A stretch of 64,000 bases of DNA, taken from an uncultured Roseibium sp. Its GTDB lineage: Bacteria > Pseudomonadota > Alphaproteobacteria > Rhizobiales > Stappiaceae. The notes below the pieces were generated by a model. That model was not told where the DNA came from, made no database searches, and saw only the letters and a list, made by a program, of their open reading frames with translations. The stretch is taken from NCBI RefSeq assembly GCF_963675985.1, contig NZ_OY780957.1:1751447-1815446 (forward strand), written 5' to 3'. Of this stretch, positions 7,537 through 15,220 are shown in pieces. The translations under genes were made by a program, and so were the position numbers. How positions within the stretch are numbered: position 1 is the stretch's first letter; each line of letters starts with the position of its first letter.

Positions 7537-8699
7537 TGGCCGAAACATTCACCCTCCGCAGCCTTCCTGGGCTGTTTGCCGCTGGTTTCCTTGTTCCCAG
7601 ATACACAATCGAGGGTGTCCTGCCGGCGCGCGGTGTAAGCCTTCTTTACGGTCCCTCCGGTGCTGGAAAAACCGGCCTCGCCATCGCGACGGCTCTTGCC
7701 GTCGCATCCGGCGACGATTGGGCCGGTCGCGAGACTGAGTTTGGCGGCGTTCTGTACATCGCGGCAGAAGACGCTAGCGGCGTGCGCGCTCGGATGCACG
7801 TTGCCGCGAAATTGCGAGGCCAGCATGATTTGCCGGTTGTTGTAGCGGGTCAGTTGGACGCGAGCCTTTCGGGCCAGCGTGGCGCTGCGGAAATCGCCGA
7901 AATTGTTGAGGCACATGCCGACGATCTTGCCGACCTCAGCCTGATCGTCATCGACACGGTTTCATGCGTGTTCGGCGATGCCTCGCAAGATGATGCTCAC
8001 GTCGTTTCCAGGTTCATGAACGGCATGCACGCCTTAGCCGCCGCGCATAACGCGGCGGTGCTGCTTGTCCACCACACCGGAAAAAGCGGGACGCAACTTC
8101 GCGGCAGCCAAGTCTTCGAGGATCGGGCTGATGCTATTTTGCAGGTCACCAAGTCCGCTGGCGGCCCTGTCGTGAAAATCACCAAGCAACGCAATGGCCG
8201 CGACGGCGCGGCCTTTGCCTATCGCATCGAGGGCGTCGATTTCGAGTTCGGTTGCGACGTCTTCAATGTCCAGACCGTCGACAATCTTCGTGAAATCACC
8301 GTCGAAGAGTGTGTCGATGACGTTGAAAAACACCCCGCTCGGACAACTGACAGAGACGTTCTTTTGGCCGTTCTTGAAAAAGTCACCTCAGTCGAAAAAG
8401 CGGTGACAAAAAATGAGCTGAAAATCGCTGTTTTTGCAGAGTGGCCGGACAAGTCAGAAAGCGCTCGCCGCAAAGCCTTTTATGAGGGTCTCAACTCATT
8501 GAAAAAAGAAGGGAAAGTCAGCGAGCGTGGAAAAAAAGTCACCTTAAAAGTCACCGGTGACAAAAAAGGTGATTTCACCGCCAAAAGTCACCAGTCACCA
8601 GTCACCCCTCCCCCCCTTAAGGGGGAGGGGGGTGACGAAGGTGACAGCATTGGTGACCTGCTTGTGATTGATCCACCAAAGCCGAGAGCCGCCAAATGA
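7536..8699 (+). CDS. RepA-like hexameric replication ATPase (AAA_25 type)
   Basis: 387 aa. Walker A GPSGAGKT at residues 39-46, Walker B LSLIVIDTVS near residue 130, then LLVHHTGKSGTQLRGSQVFE, the sensor region of RepA/RecA-fold helicases found in plasmids and phages. The C-terminal ~100 residues look like a winged-helix domain followed by a Lys/Pro/Gly-rich tail. The likely role is origin unwinding for the element. The tail is encoded by DNA packed with GTCACC hexamers and a large palindrome (see 8382-8657). The start overlaps the tape measure stop by one base and its end overlaps the next gene by four. Confidence 0.85.
   Translation: MAETFTLRSLPGLFAAGFLVPRYTIEGVLPARGVSLLYGPSGAGKTGLAIATALAVASGDDWAGRETEFGGVLYIAAEDASGVRARMHVAAKLRGQHDLPVVVAGQLDASLSGQRGAAEIAEIVEAHADDLADLSLIVIDTVSCVFGDASQDDAHVVSRFMNGMHALAAAHNAAVLLVHHTGKSGTQLRGSQVFEDRADAILQVTKSAGGPVVKITKQRNGRDGAAFAYRIEGVDFEFGCDVFNVQTVDNLREITVEECVDDVEKHPARTTDRDVLLAVLEKVTSVEKAVTKNELKIAVFAEWPDKSESARRKAFYEGLNSLKKEGKVSERGKKVTLKVTGDKKGDFTAKSHQSPVTPPPLKGEGGDEGDSIGDLLVIDPPKPRAAK
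8382..8657. other. iteron-like cluster, candidate replication origin
   Basis: Eleven copies of GTCACC or its complement GGTGAC lie in 276 bp (starting at 8382, 8402, 8538, 8550, 8556, 8587, 8594, 8601, 8631, 8640, 8652). The block 8601-8636 is a near-perfect 36-bp inverted repeat centred on CTTAAG whose outer ends are GTCACC and GGTGAC, with C-runs and G-runs as arms. A-rich stretches lie just upstream (8500-8540). Direct and inverted iterons beside an initiator gene are typical of origins in plasmids and P4-like satellites. The cluster lies inside the repA-like coding region, so it may partly reflect a repetitive protein tail. Confidence 0.55.
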
Positions 8700-9001
8700 C
8701 CCAACTCTTTCCCACTGAACTTGAACTCCTGCCCTGGCGGGCAACAGTTCCCATTGTGAAGACAACGGCCAGAATGCTGGCCGATCTGCCCGAGCCGCAA
8801 GCGAAGCGGCAGTGGCAGTCGCTCCTCAACAAGCTCGCTGCTCCGCTGATCGATGCCGGAGTACCGATGCCGACCGTCCGGCAACACCTTCTCAGCTTTC
8901 GCGATGCCGTGGAAACAGCACTGTTGCAGCTAGGCGATCCGGATGGGGGCACCCACCTCTCCAGCCCCGTAACCGCGCCTCAAAGGCGCGAGCAACTCTG
9001 A
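8696..9001 (+). CDS. small element protein, unknown function
   Basis: 101 aa, starting at an ATGA overlap with the repA-like gene and therefore translationally coupled to it. The N-terminal part (LLPWRATVPIVKTTARMLAD) is followed by one helical region ending in a helix FRDAVETALLQLG. The pattern is reminiscent of small helical proteins common in alphaproteobacterial phages and islands, but I cannot name a family with confidence. No signal peptide, metal site or nucleotide-binding motif is visible. Its coupling to the replication ATPase suggests a partner or accessory role, which is inference only. Confidence 0.65.
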   Translation: MTQLFPTELELLPWRATVPIVKTTARMLADLPEPQAKRQWQSLLNKLAAPLIDAGVPMPTVRQHLLSFRDAVETALLQLGDPDGGTHLSSPVTAPQRREQL

Positions 9002-9012
9002 AAGGCGAAAAT

Positions 9013-9426
9013 ATGAAACGTGAAACACTCGGCAAACTCACAGATCCGGAATGGAAAGCGGCTCACAGTGCAGCTCTCGCTGATGCTGAGGCAGTCGGAG
9101 CGGATGACTTTGAGGCTGAGACTTATGCAGCCGTCGCGGCTGACATCGCCCTTGCCGATGCCAAGGGCACCAAGGCGCTCCGTGAGGCGGATCTTGAGGC
9201 CACTCGCCAGCGCCTTGCCGCTCGCGAGGCTGAGCCCGAGCCCCAGGCTACTGAGCCTGATGCATCCGCAGGATGGTCGAAGGCTGTCGCAGCCGTCAAC
9301 GCGAGGAACGGCCATCGAGCTGAGACGGCAACAGAAGCTGTTGACGACGCCACGCAAGAACCGTCCGCCGAAGCTATTGCGTCCGGTTGGGCGAAAGCTA
9401 CGGAGCGGGTCAACGCGAGTCGGTGA
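9013..9426 (+). CDS. Ala/Glu-rich small protein with a duplicated C-terminal motif
   Basis: 137 aa. The start at 9013 is preceded by AAAGGCGAAA. The protein is Ala/Glu/Asp-rich and helical with no recognisable domain. Near the C-terminus the motif GWSKAVAAVNAR (about residues 95-106) recurs as GWAKATERVNAS at the very end, so the C-terminal third contains an internal duplication of a short helix. Such short C-terminal repeats can be docking peptides for a larger machine, but nothing shows the partner. It lies between the replication ATPase operon and the small terminase gene. Confidence 0.6.
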   Translation: MKRETLGKLTDPEWKAAHSAALADAEAVGADDFEAETYAAVAADIALADAKGTKALREADLEATRQRLAAREAEPEPQATEPDASAGWSKAVAAVNARNGHRAETATEAVDDATQEPSAEAIASGWAKATERVNASR

Positions 9427-9446
9427 TGCGGGGGACGTTGCTACGC

Positions 9447-9468
9447 GGGGCGGCCCCATGGCCGCCCC
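9447..9468. other. GC-rich hairpin upstream of terS; terminator or packaging-site candidate
   Basis: GGGGCGGCC-CCAT-GGCCGCCCC is a perfect 9-bp stem with a 4-base loop in the 162-bp gap before the small terminase gene. No T-run follows directly, so it is not a standard terminator. In lambda-like phages and cos-type satellites the cos site lies just upstream of the small terminase gene and has a GC-rich nicking site, so this gap is the natural place to look for the element's packaging signal. Confidence 0.35.
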
Positions 9469-9588
9469 CCACCCCCCTCTTTAGGGACCGTATGGCGCCG
9501 CCAAAAGGCGCGGGGCAAAAGACCCCCGATTTGTCAGCGTTTTTTTAGGTCGAACAATCGCATTTCAGTTTCACATGAGAGGTGAACA

Positions 9589-10077
9589 ATGAGCGAAAAC
9601 CCGGACGCATCCTTGCCGAATACGGTTCCGATTTCCGTTTTGGCGGAAATTCTGGAAACTACGGACCGGCAGGCGAGAAACCGGCTTGCTGATGCCGGCG
9701 TGAAGTCCGCCGCGCGCGGTCGCTGGCCCTTTGCCACGTCCGTCCGCGCGCTTCTCCATCACGCTCAGCAGGAGCGGTCGGAAACCGAATATTCGAGGGC
9801 GAAAGCGCGGGCAATCAATGCCCAGGCACGAAAGATGGAACTGGCGACGGCCAAGAGCGAACGCGAGCTGGTCCCTGTCGAAGACGCTACCGCTGCGGGC
9901 GACGCAATTTGCGCGGCGGTGCGCTCGGAAATGGCCGGCCTCCCAGCCCGTGTGACGCGGGACATTCCATTGCGTCGAGTGATAGAGGCCGAGATCAATG
10001 CGTCCCTTCACCGGATAGCGGCGACACTGCGCGAGCAGGCACAGAAATTGCGGAAGGGAATTGACGATGACGAATGA
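9589..10077 (+). CDS. terminase small subunit, Nu1-like
   Basis: 162 aa. The N-terminal helix-turn-helix (ISVLAEILETTDRQARNRLA) resembles the winged helix of Nu1-type small terminases. It is followed by a long charged helix and the family-typical segment KSERELVPVEDATAAGDAIC then AEMAGLPARVTRDI-like residues (about 85-125), which matches the ERGELVP...R..L..LPAR pattern of Nu1 proteins. Small terminases recognise the packaging site and recruit the large subunit; satellites of the PICI type encode their own to redirect packaging of helper capsids. RBS GAGAGGTGAAC precedes the ATG. No large terminase gene is present in the element. Confidence 0.75.
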   Translation: MSENPDASLPNTVPISVLAEILETTDRQARNRLADAGVKSAARGRWPFATSVRALLHHAQQERSETEYSRAKARAINAQARKMELATAKSERELVPVEDATAAGDAICAAVRSEMAGLPARVTRDIPLRRVIEAEINASLHRIAATLREQAQKLRKGIDDDE

Positions 10078-10438
10078 AAGCCCAACCCGGTTTTCACCTG
10101 AGGAGGAACGCCGACTTGTATCGGCCCTCAATGCTGAGATCCGGTCAGAGCCGAAAAAAACGGGGCCTGGGCGAGCGATCTTCGACCTTCCGCTGGTCAC
10201 GTGGCTTGGTCGGGTATATCGCGCCTATGGGCGCCTTGAGCCGGCTTCGAAGGTTGCCGCCTATCTGGGGGTAATCGAACCCCAGGACGAAGAGGTTCGG
10301 ATCAGGCGGATCGTCAAAGGCATTCATGTGTCCGAACGGGAGGTTGAGCAAGCACTGAACCGGCTCGCCGCCGATGGGTTTATTGTTCTTCGCCCGGCAA
10401 TCCGTGTAAATGCTGTGCGGATAAGGCTTTCGATCTAG
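10067..10438 (+). CDS. small protein with winged-helix-like C-terminus
   Basis: 123 aa, overlapping the terS gene by 11 bases and so translationally coupled to it. The middle (LPLVTWLGRVYRAYGRLEPA) is helical. The C-terminal half, KGIHVSEREVEQALNRLAAD followed by GFIVLRPAIRVNAVRIRLSI, looks like a winged helix. A DNA-binding or packaging-accessory role would fit the position, but no family is recognised. It is the last gene before a strong terminator. Confidence 0.6.
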   Translation: MTNESPTRFSPEEERRLVSALNAEIRSEPKKTGPGRAIFDLPLVTWLGRVYRAYGRLEPASKVAAYLGVIEPQDEEVRIRRIVKGIHVSEREVEQALNRLAADGFIVLRPAIRVNAVRIRLSI

Positions 10439-10498
10439 ATTTTATTGAGTTTTCGTGAGACTCTTATGTGCGAAATAAATTCGCGTTCCATAGAACTT

Positions 10499-10535
10499 AA
10501 AAGCCTCCGCCCGATTAGCGGGGGCTTTTCTTTTT
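10499..10535 (+). terminator. rho-independent terminator
   Basis: AAAAGCCTCCGC (10499-10510) pairs with GCGGGGGCTTTT (10518-10529), with one G-T pair and a 7-base loop, followed by CTTTTTG. It ends the regulatory/tail/replication/packaging transcription block and separates it from the accessory cargo. Confidence 0.85.
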
Positions 10536-10564
10536 GAAAGCATGTGGATCACGGGAGAAATAGG

Positions 10565-11062
10565 ATGTTTCCAAGGCGTCTTACAATCAAAGGCAAGCTC
10601 GAATGCTTCGCAGGCGGTCGGTTGTCGCGCTCACTTTCTGTAGCGCTCCGGGCCGCCGGCATTGCGGTGGCCTGTGCCTTCTCCATTCCCGCGGCTGCCG
10701 GGCAACCTCACATGGAATTGTGCTACCCAGGCCAGCCCAACACGTCCGACAAGACCTGCGTTGTCGACGGCGACACTCTTTGGCTGAACGGTGAGAAAAT
10801 CAGGCTGGAAGCCTTCGACACCCCAGAGCCTCAGACCAACATTTGCGGCGGCTCTTCCGAGGTGGCGCTCGCCCATAAGGCGAGCAGCCGCCTGCTCGAA
10901 CTGCTCAATAACAATGATTGGACAATCGAGAGGGGTGGAGTTGACAAGTTCGATCGCACGCTTGCCACCATTCGCGTTGATGGCCGTGATCTCGGGGATA
11001 TACTGATTGATGAGCGCCTTGCCCGGCGGTGGCCGGATGGTGAGGAATTTTGGTGTAGGTAA
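10565..11062 (+). CDS. exported staphylococcal-nuclease-like protein
   Basis: 165 aa with an N-terminal basic region and hydrophobic stretch (ALRAAGIAVACAFSIPAAAG) that reads as a signal peptide. The nuclease fold follows: VVDGDTLWLNGEKIRLEAFD with the conserved Asp, Arg, Asp and the Glu of DTPE, then DKFDRTLATIRV (second catalytic Arg) and DLGDILIDERLARRW. All catalytic residues of the SNase family appear present, so it is probably an active calcium-dependent nuclease in the periplasm. The start at 10565 follows GGGAGAAATAGG. It is the first accessory gene after the terminator. Such nucleases also occur on plasmids and islands; a role against incoming DNA is possible but not shown. Confidence 0.85.
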   Translation: MFPRRLTIKGKLECFAGGRLSRSLSVALRAAGIAVACAFSIPAAAGQPHMELCYPGQPNTSDKTCVVDGDTLWLNGEKIRLEAFDTPEPQTNICGGSSEVALAHKASSRLLELLNNNDWTIERGGVDKFDRTLATIRVDGRDLGDILIDERLARRWPDGEEFWCR

Positions 11063-11253
11063 GCTAATATCCAAGGAGAATTTTCAAAATACATTTGGAA
11101 GCAATGTGCGCGCTGAATTTTGAGGGGCACAAAATACGCACCCGAAGAGCTGCGCAATTGATTGGCGAACGAATATTACGTCGACTTTATAAATTTTGAA
11201 CGCCTTTGAGACAGAAAGCTCACCTAATAACCTTATTTTCTATTTCTAAAATA

Positions 11254-12147
11254 CTATTTGTCATAAAGGCCGCAAGCTTTTAAAAATTCCATTCCAAATT
11301 GTGTAACTTTGATCCGAAGTCTATAACCGGTTTCACTGCTATGTGCCAAAATGTTTGGCTCAGGTTCTACCTCATCTCTCTTATCGTATCCGTCTAAAAG
11401 CTCGTTGTATAAGTAAACTAGACGCTCAGTAATATGATCTATTGAATTATCGAAATGATCTAGCGGAGAAAATCTTTCTAGATTCAAGTTTGGTAAATAT
11501 TCAATAATTCCTAGTCTAAATAAATTGTTGGACCAGCCTTCTTTAAGGGCGGTTAGATTGTTGCGCATCTCCATATTTTCAATTTGGTTTCGCAGCTTGC
11601 CGATAATTTCTTTATCTCTTTTTAAATGTGTATTCCTTTCAACCCAGTAATTGAAGTTCAAAAGTAAAGAAATATACTTAATAAAAATTGCGTCTTTGGG
11701 AGATAAAGCTTCTAGTACTGAAACGAATGGGCGTTCCGCTTTTGTGCTGCTTTTTGGGTCTACTGCTTCTGCAAACAGACCCGCCCAAAGATCTCTGATA
11801 TCTGGATCGCCACTTAGAGAAATGCCGTTAATCAAAAAATGCAATTCTTCCTCAGAAGGATCATTCAACCTATCAATGGGTACGTTGGCTTCTTCTAATT
11901 TTTTATGCACCTGCTTCATGCCAGCTTCAAGGTTGCTGTCCCTCTTCTTTCGAACCCAGTCTGAAGCAATCCCTAATCCATCTCCCGCTAAATTACCCAA
12001 CGAAGAAGCAAATGGAAGAAGTAAAGCTCGAACAACATCGCCGACAGATTTATCTGTCTCTTTAGCTAAATTTACATTAATACTAGCGAGGCTCTTACCT
12101 CCTTTAGTGTCTTCTGCCTTGTCACTTTCATTCTTTCCATCCGGCAT
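11254..12147 (-). CDS. DUF4393 / abortive infection alpha-like protein
   Basis: 297 aa. The central part, SLGNLAGDGLGIASDWVRKK then EEANVPIDRLNDPSEEELHF and IRDLWAGLFAEAVDPKSSTK, matches the DUF4393 family (named Abi-alpha from lactococcal phage resistance). A hydrophobic helix near residue 45 may associate with membrane. The start at 12147 follows a GGTGAGG ribosome site; a TTG 15 bases upstream is less likely. The gene is clearly AT-richer than the element core and faces the other way, typical of transferred defence cargo. It is separated from the OLD gene by 151 bases. Defence is inferred from the family and the neighbours. Confidence 0.75.
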   Translation of the reverse strand: MPDGKNESDKAEDTKGGKSLASINVNLAKETDKSVGDVVRALLLPFASSLGNLAGDGLGIASDWVRKKRDSNLEAGMKQVHKKLEEANVPIDRLNDPSEEELHFLINGISLSGDPDIRDLWAGLFAEAVDPKSSTKAERPFVSVLEALSPKDAIFIKYISLLLNFNYWVERNTHLKRDKEIIGKLRNQIENMEMRNNLTALKEGWSNNLFRLGIIEYLPNLNLERFSPLDHFDNSIDHITERLVYLYNELLDGYDKRDEVEPEPNILAHSSETGYRLRIKVTQFGMEFLKACGLYDK

Positions 12148-12298
12148 TGAAGACCTCACCAAAAAATATAATAATTAGCTTCGAGAAATAGTATGGTTAT
12201 TTTATTTCTCTTGAAATTCAGTTAGCCTATCGTAATTAGTTATTCAACATACGGTAAGCAAAATCTTTTATTGCACTTATTCAGTAAGAGCTGGCTAG

Positions 12299-14137
12299 TC
12301 AGTCTTTCTCGGAAGCATCAGGTAAGGGCTCCTCATCCTCATAAAGGACCGCGGCTGTAGCACGTTCCAGTTCTTCCGCCGCCTCCCAAGCTAATACGGA
12401 TGCCGGCGGGTCATCGCGTTCGAACAATAGATAATTGAACAAATGCTCAACCCGTTCACGTGCGTCCGCGTTCTCGCGGATAGTTATGACTGTCCGGAAA
12501 GGTTTATCACTAGAGGCCGAAGTTCCAAACATTGCATGCTCGAAATCGATGACGCTCGCGGCGAGGCGCACTCTTTCACGATTAGGCGCGGAATTGACGG
12601 CATCAAGGATCGTCTGGTTTGCAGCCCAGGCGCTATTTGCTTTTCCCTTAGCATTCTTCATCTGATCCGTGTCGTGCAACACTGCGTAAGGCGCGCCAAA
12701 ATGGTTCAGGATCTTGATGAGGATTGGGATGATGAACTTGCCGCGGGCGCGCACCACATGAACGTTGCGATAGCACTCTGGCTCTTGGTCCATGATTTCG
12801 CGAAAGGCAGAGAACTCCGTGTCGCCCTCTACGAGGATCGTCCTGCCACCAAAAAATAGCTCAGCAACATAGGGGTCCCATTGGTTGAGGAGCTTCAGCA
12901 GCTCTTTGTCTTCTGGACTGAGCCGAACCTTATCTGGGCGGAATACTGTCGTGCCAGCAATCTCTCCGCCATCCACGCGTTCAACTCGCACGATCGTCGT
13001 ATTGTCGCGCGATACATCGATGAAAGGTGGCGAATGGGTGGTCACCATTACCTGCCATCCCGTCCGCTCTGATGCGAGGTCATAGAGCACTCTACACGCA
13101 TCTCGCACAGCAGCAGGATGTAGGCAGATTTCCGGTTCATCGAGTAGCAGCACGTGCGGCCTATGGAGCGGTTCGGCTTCAGCAGCCTCATCTGCTTTCT
13201 TCGGCGCTTGCTTCCCTTTCCTTACCTTCGGTTGACGCTCGGCCGCGAGTTTCAACGCTGACCAAAGCAACGTGCGTCTTGCCCCACTCCCCTGCTTGTC
13301 GAGCGGCGCCATATGGCTGCCATCAAGGCCCATGCGGATCACAGGTTTGGCTGCAAATAGGTTGACAGCCTTAGCGGATAATTGGTCGGGTCGTGTGTCA
13401 AGCTCCACCTTGAAGCCCACAAATATCTCGCCGACATAGGCCGAAAGCGCAGCTTCCAGTCCGTCAATTTCCTCTTCGCTCTGTTCTACTATCTGTTGCT
13501 GAAGTCGCCGGATCTCATCCGATAGCTTTTCGATAGCCGGAGCTTCTTCGCCGGCACCTTGCATCGCACGCTCGGTTAGGACCTCCTGTATCAGCTTGGT
13601 AATCTTCTCCCCCTGCTCGTCGGGGTTCGCGAAGGCGTCAACGCGGTGGGGGATCGGTCGGCGCGCATTCGCGACGCCTGGCGCGCCCCAAGGGACCTTT
13701 TCGTCCCAATCCTCGTCGGCCGCTCGACGGCCCTGGCGCTTCGGTTCCTTATCGGGTTCATCCCAGCGCCAGCGTTCACGAATGTACCTCCTGCCAGTTC
13801 CTTCTTCTGTGTGCAGCCAATGTTCGGCAGGAAGGTCGTCCCAAACGTAGGTTTGCAGCTCGATCTCAGGCAAATGGTCAGGATCCACGCACTCGTTAGG
13901 GAAATCCTCTGGCTTAAGTTTGCCCGCGGCGCTGCCGTGGGACATTATCACCTCATAGGCTCTGAGGATGGTGCTTTTGCCTGCGTTGTTCGGACCTACG
14001 AGCACGACAATATCATCGAGATCGATGCTAACCGGATTGGGGCCGATGCAGCGAAAGTTCCTGATGATGAGACGTTTTAATTTCGCTTTGCTTAGCGCAA
14101 AATCGGCTTCTTGAGCTTTAGCCGGAGCTTTGACCAT
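12299..14137 (-). CDS. OLD family ATP-dependent nuclease (class 1, TOPRIM)
   Basis: 612 aa. The ABC-type ATPase domain has Walker A GPNNAGKST at about residues 48-56 and Walker B LLLDEPEICLHP followed by VMVTTHSPPFID. The C-terminal TOPRIM domain begins ILVEGDTEFSAFREI and carries YAVLHDTDQMK with the metal-binding acidic residues. Arrangement and length fit a stand-alone class 1 OLD protein, the family of the P2 OLD exclusion protein. A longer ORF reaches 14374, but the ATG at 14137 has a GAGGGA ribosome site and gives the normal family N-terminus (KRLIIRNFRCIG). It is divergent from the unknown gene at 14315. Phage exclusion is inferred. Confidence 0.9.
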   Translation of the reverse strand: MVKAPAKAQEADFALSKAKLKRLIIRNFRCIGPNPVSIDLDDIVVLVGPNNAGKSTILRAYEVIMSHGSAAGKLKPEDFPNECVDPDHLPEIELQTYVWDDLPAEHWLHTEEGTGRRYIRERWRWDEPDKEPKRQGRRAADEDWDEKVPWGAPGVANARRPIPHRVDAFANPDEQGEKITKLIQEVLTERAMQGAGEEAPAIEKLSDEIRRLQQQIVEQSEEEIDGLEAALSAYVGEIFVGFKVELDTRPDQLSAKAVNLFAAKPVIRMGLDGSHMAPLDKQGSGARRTLLWSALKLAAERQPKVRKGKQAPKKADEAAEAEPLHRPHVLLLDEPEICLHPAAVRDACRVLYDLASERTGWQVMVTTHSPPFIDVSRDNTTIVRVERVDGGEIAGTTVFRPDKVRLSPEDKELLKLLNQWDPYVAELFFGGRTILVEGDTEFSAFREIMDQEPECYRNVHVVRARGKFIIPILIKILNHFGAPYAVLHDTDQMKNAKGKANSAWAANQTILDAVNSAPNRERVRLAASVIDFEHAMFGTSASSDKPFRTVITIRENADARERVEHLFNYLLFERDDPPASVLAWEAAEELERATAAVLYEDEEPLPDASEKD

Positions 14138-14314
14138 CGTTCCCTCGACTCTTTGAAAGCAGTCTGCCGGAGTCTTCGAGAGAGCACAACTGTAAGTAAT
14201 AATATTCTGCGACGGAATGCTCAAGATAAAGCCGTGCATTGTGCTCGGCTCGTCACTATTTTGTCGACTGCGTATTGTGCGTATTAGGTTAGTTTTACGG
14301 GCAACGCAATTGAC

Positions 14315-15220
14315 ATGGGATGGGAGGCGATAGGCTTGGAAGATATTGGGCATACAGTTCGAGAATTGTCTCATGCATTACCACTTTGCGTGGAATTAGA
14401 GATTTTTGGACCAAGGCAAGGGCACGTTGATTTTCTAAGGATGCCACTAGATGCCGAAGTTTCATTGGCAGTTTCAACAATTACAGATCCAACCGATGAT
14501 ACTTTTGGCTTTCAAATTGGATTTAAAAGAATTTTTCTAGATGTATCGACCAAAGGTTGCCGTATTGCCAAGGATGGACGCTACAAGAGAAGTGTTCCAA
14601 AGGAGGAGTTTAAGCTTCTTCTTAAGCGTAATCTTGAGGAAAAGAGCGTAATTCAGCGTGAAAGAAGGGGAGAGATCGGCGCTAATATTCAAGGAATACT
14701 AAAGTTCCTTAAGATTTCAGCTTCGATGAAAGGTGGTCGCGAAAAATCAAAAACAGACGCAAGCAGTGATGTTCAAGAGACAGAATTTTCTCTTTATTTA
14801 GTTCAGAGAATTGCAGGCATGCGTTGGGAAATTGGGCATGAAACTCTCGGTGATCCTCTGCAGGTAGATGGTCTGCTAAGAGGGAGTTATCTATCGCCAC
14901 CCTCCGATGGTAACACCAAAGGTGACTATACTCCTTTGTGCTATCTGGAGGCAGAGGTCGCTAAACGATATTCGGCAACCATTGAGATTAGGGCAGCTAC
15001 AAAAGACTGTGTCTATTTACCTGTTGTGGATGGCGAAGATGCTCATAAATTGCTTGAAGAAAAGACTACTCAAATAGAACGAATTCTCGCTATTAAGGCA
15101 TTGCAAAAACAAAATCGGAAAGACGGTTTCGATCCGCCTGACGATGAAATAATATTGGCAAGAGGAGAGATTTCATTTTATCGCAAGACCATAAGTGGAA
15201 ACGAAAATGACGGAAAATAA
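14315..15220 (+). CDS. AT-rich cargo gene, unknown function
   Basis: 301 aa, not recognised. The first half looks like alternating beta strands (LELEIFGPRQGHVDFL, SLAVSTITDPTDDTFGFQIG). There is a Lys/Glu-rich segment at about residues 95-150 and a C-terminal charged helix (EEKTTQIERILAIKALQK). There is no signal peptide or transmembrane helix. Codon use is AT-rich compared with the tail/replication block. The end overlaps the next gene by 14 bases, so the two form a pair. Placement between OLD and the integrase, in the usual defence-cargo slot, suggests an anti-phage or toxin-antitoxin role that remains unproven. Confidence 0.65.
   Translation: MGWEAIGLEDIGHTVRELSHALPLCVELEIFGPRQGHVDFLRMPLDAEVSLAVSTITDPTDDTFGFQIGFKRIFLDVSTKGCRIAKDGRYKRSVPKEEFKLLLKRNLEEKSVIQRERRGEIGANIQGILKFLKISASMKGGREKSKTDASSDVQETEFSLYLVQRIAGMRWEIGHETLGDPLQVDGLLRGSYLSPPSDGNTKGDYTPLCYLEAEVAKRYSATIEIRAATKDCVYLPVVDGEDAHKLLEEKTTQIERILAIKALQKQNRKDGFDPPDDEIILARGEISFYRKTISGNENDGK

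Noticed and set aside
9427..9588. Hairpin as rho-independent terminator
   Set aside because: Strong stem but no T-run directly after it; kept only as a packaging-site candidate.
14138..14374. Upstream extension of the OLD gene
   Set aside because: The extra ~79 residues have no family similarity; the ATG at 14137 has a good ribosome site.
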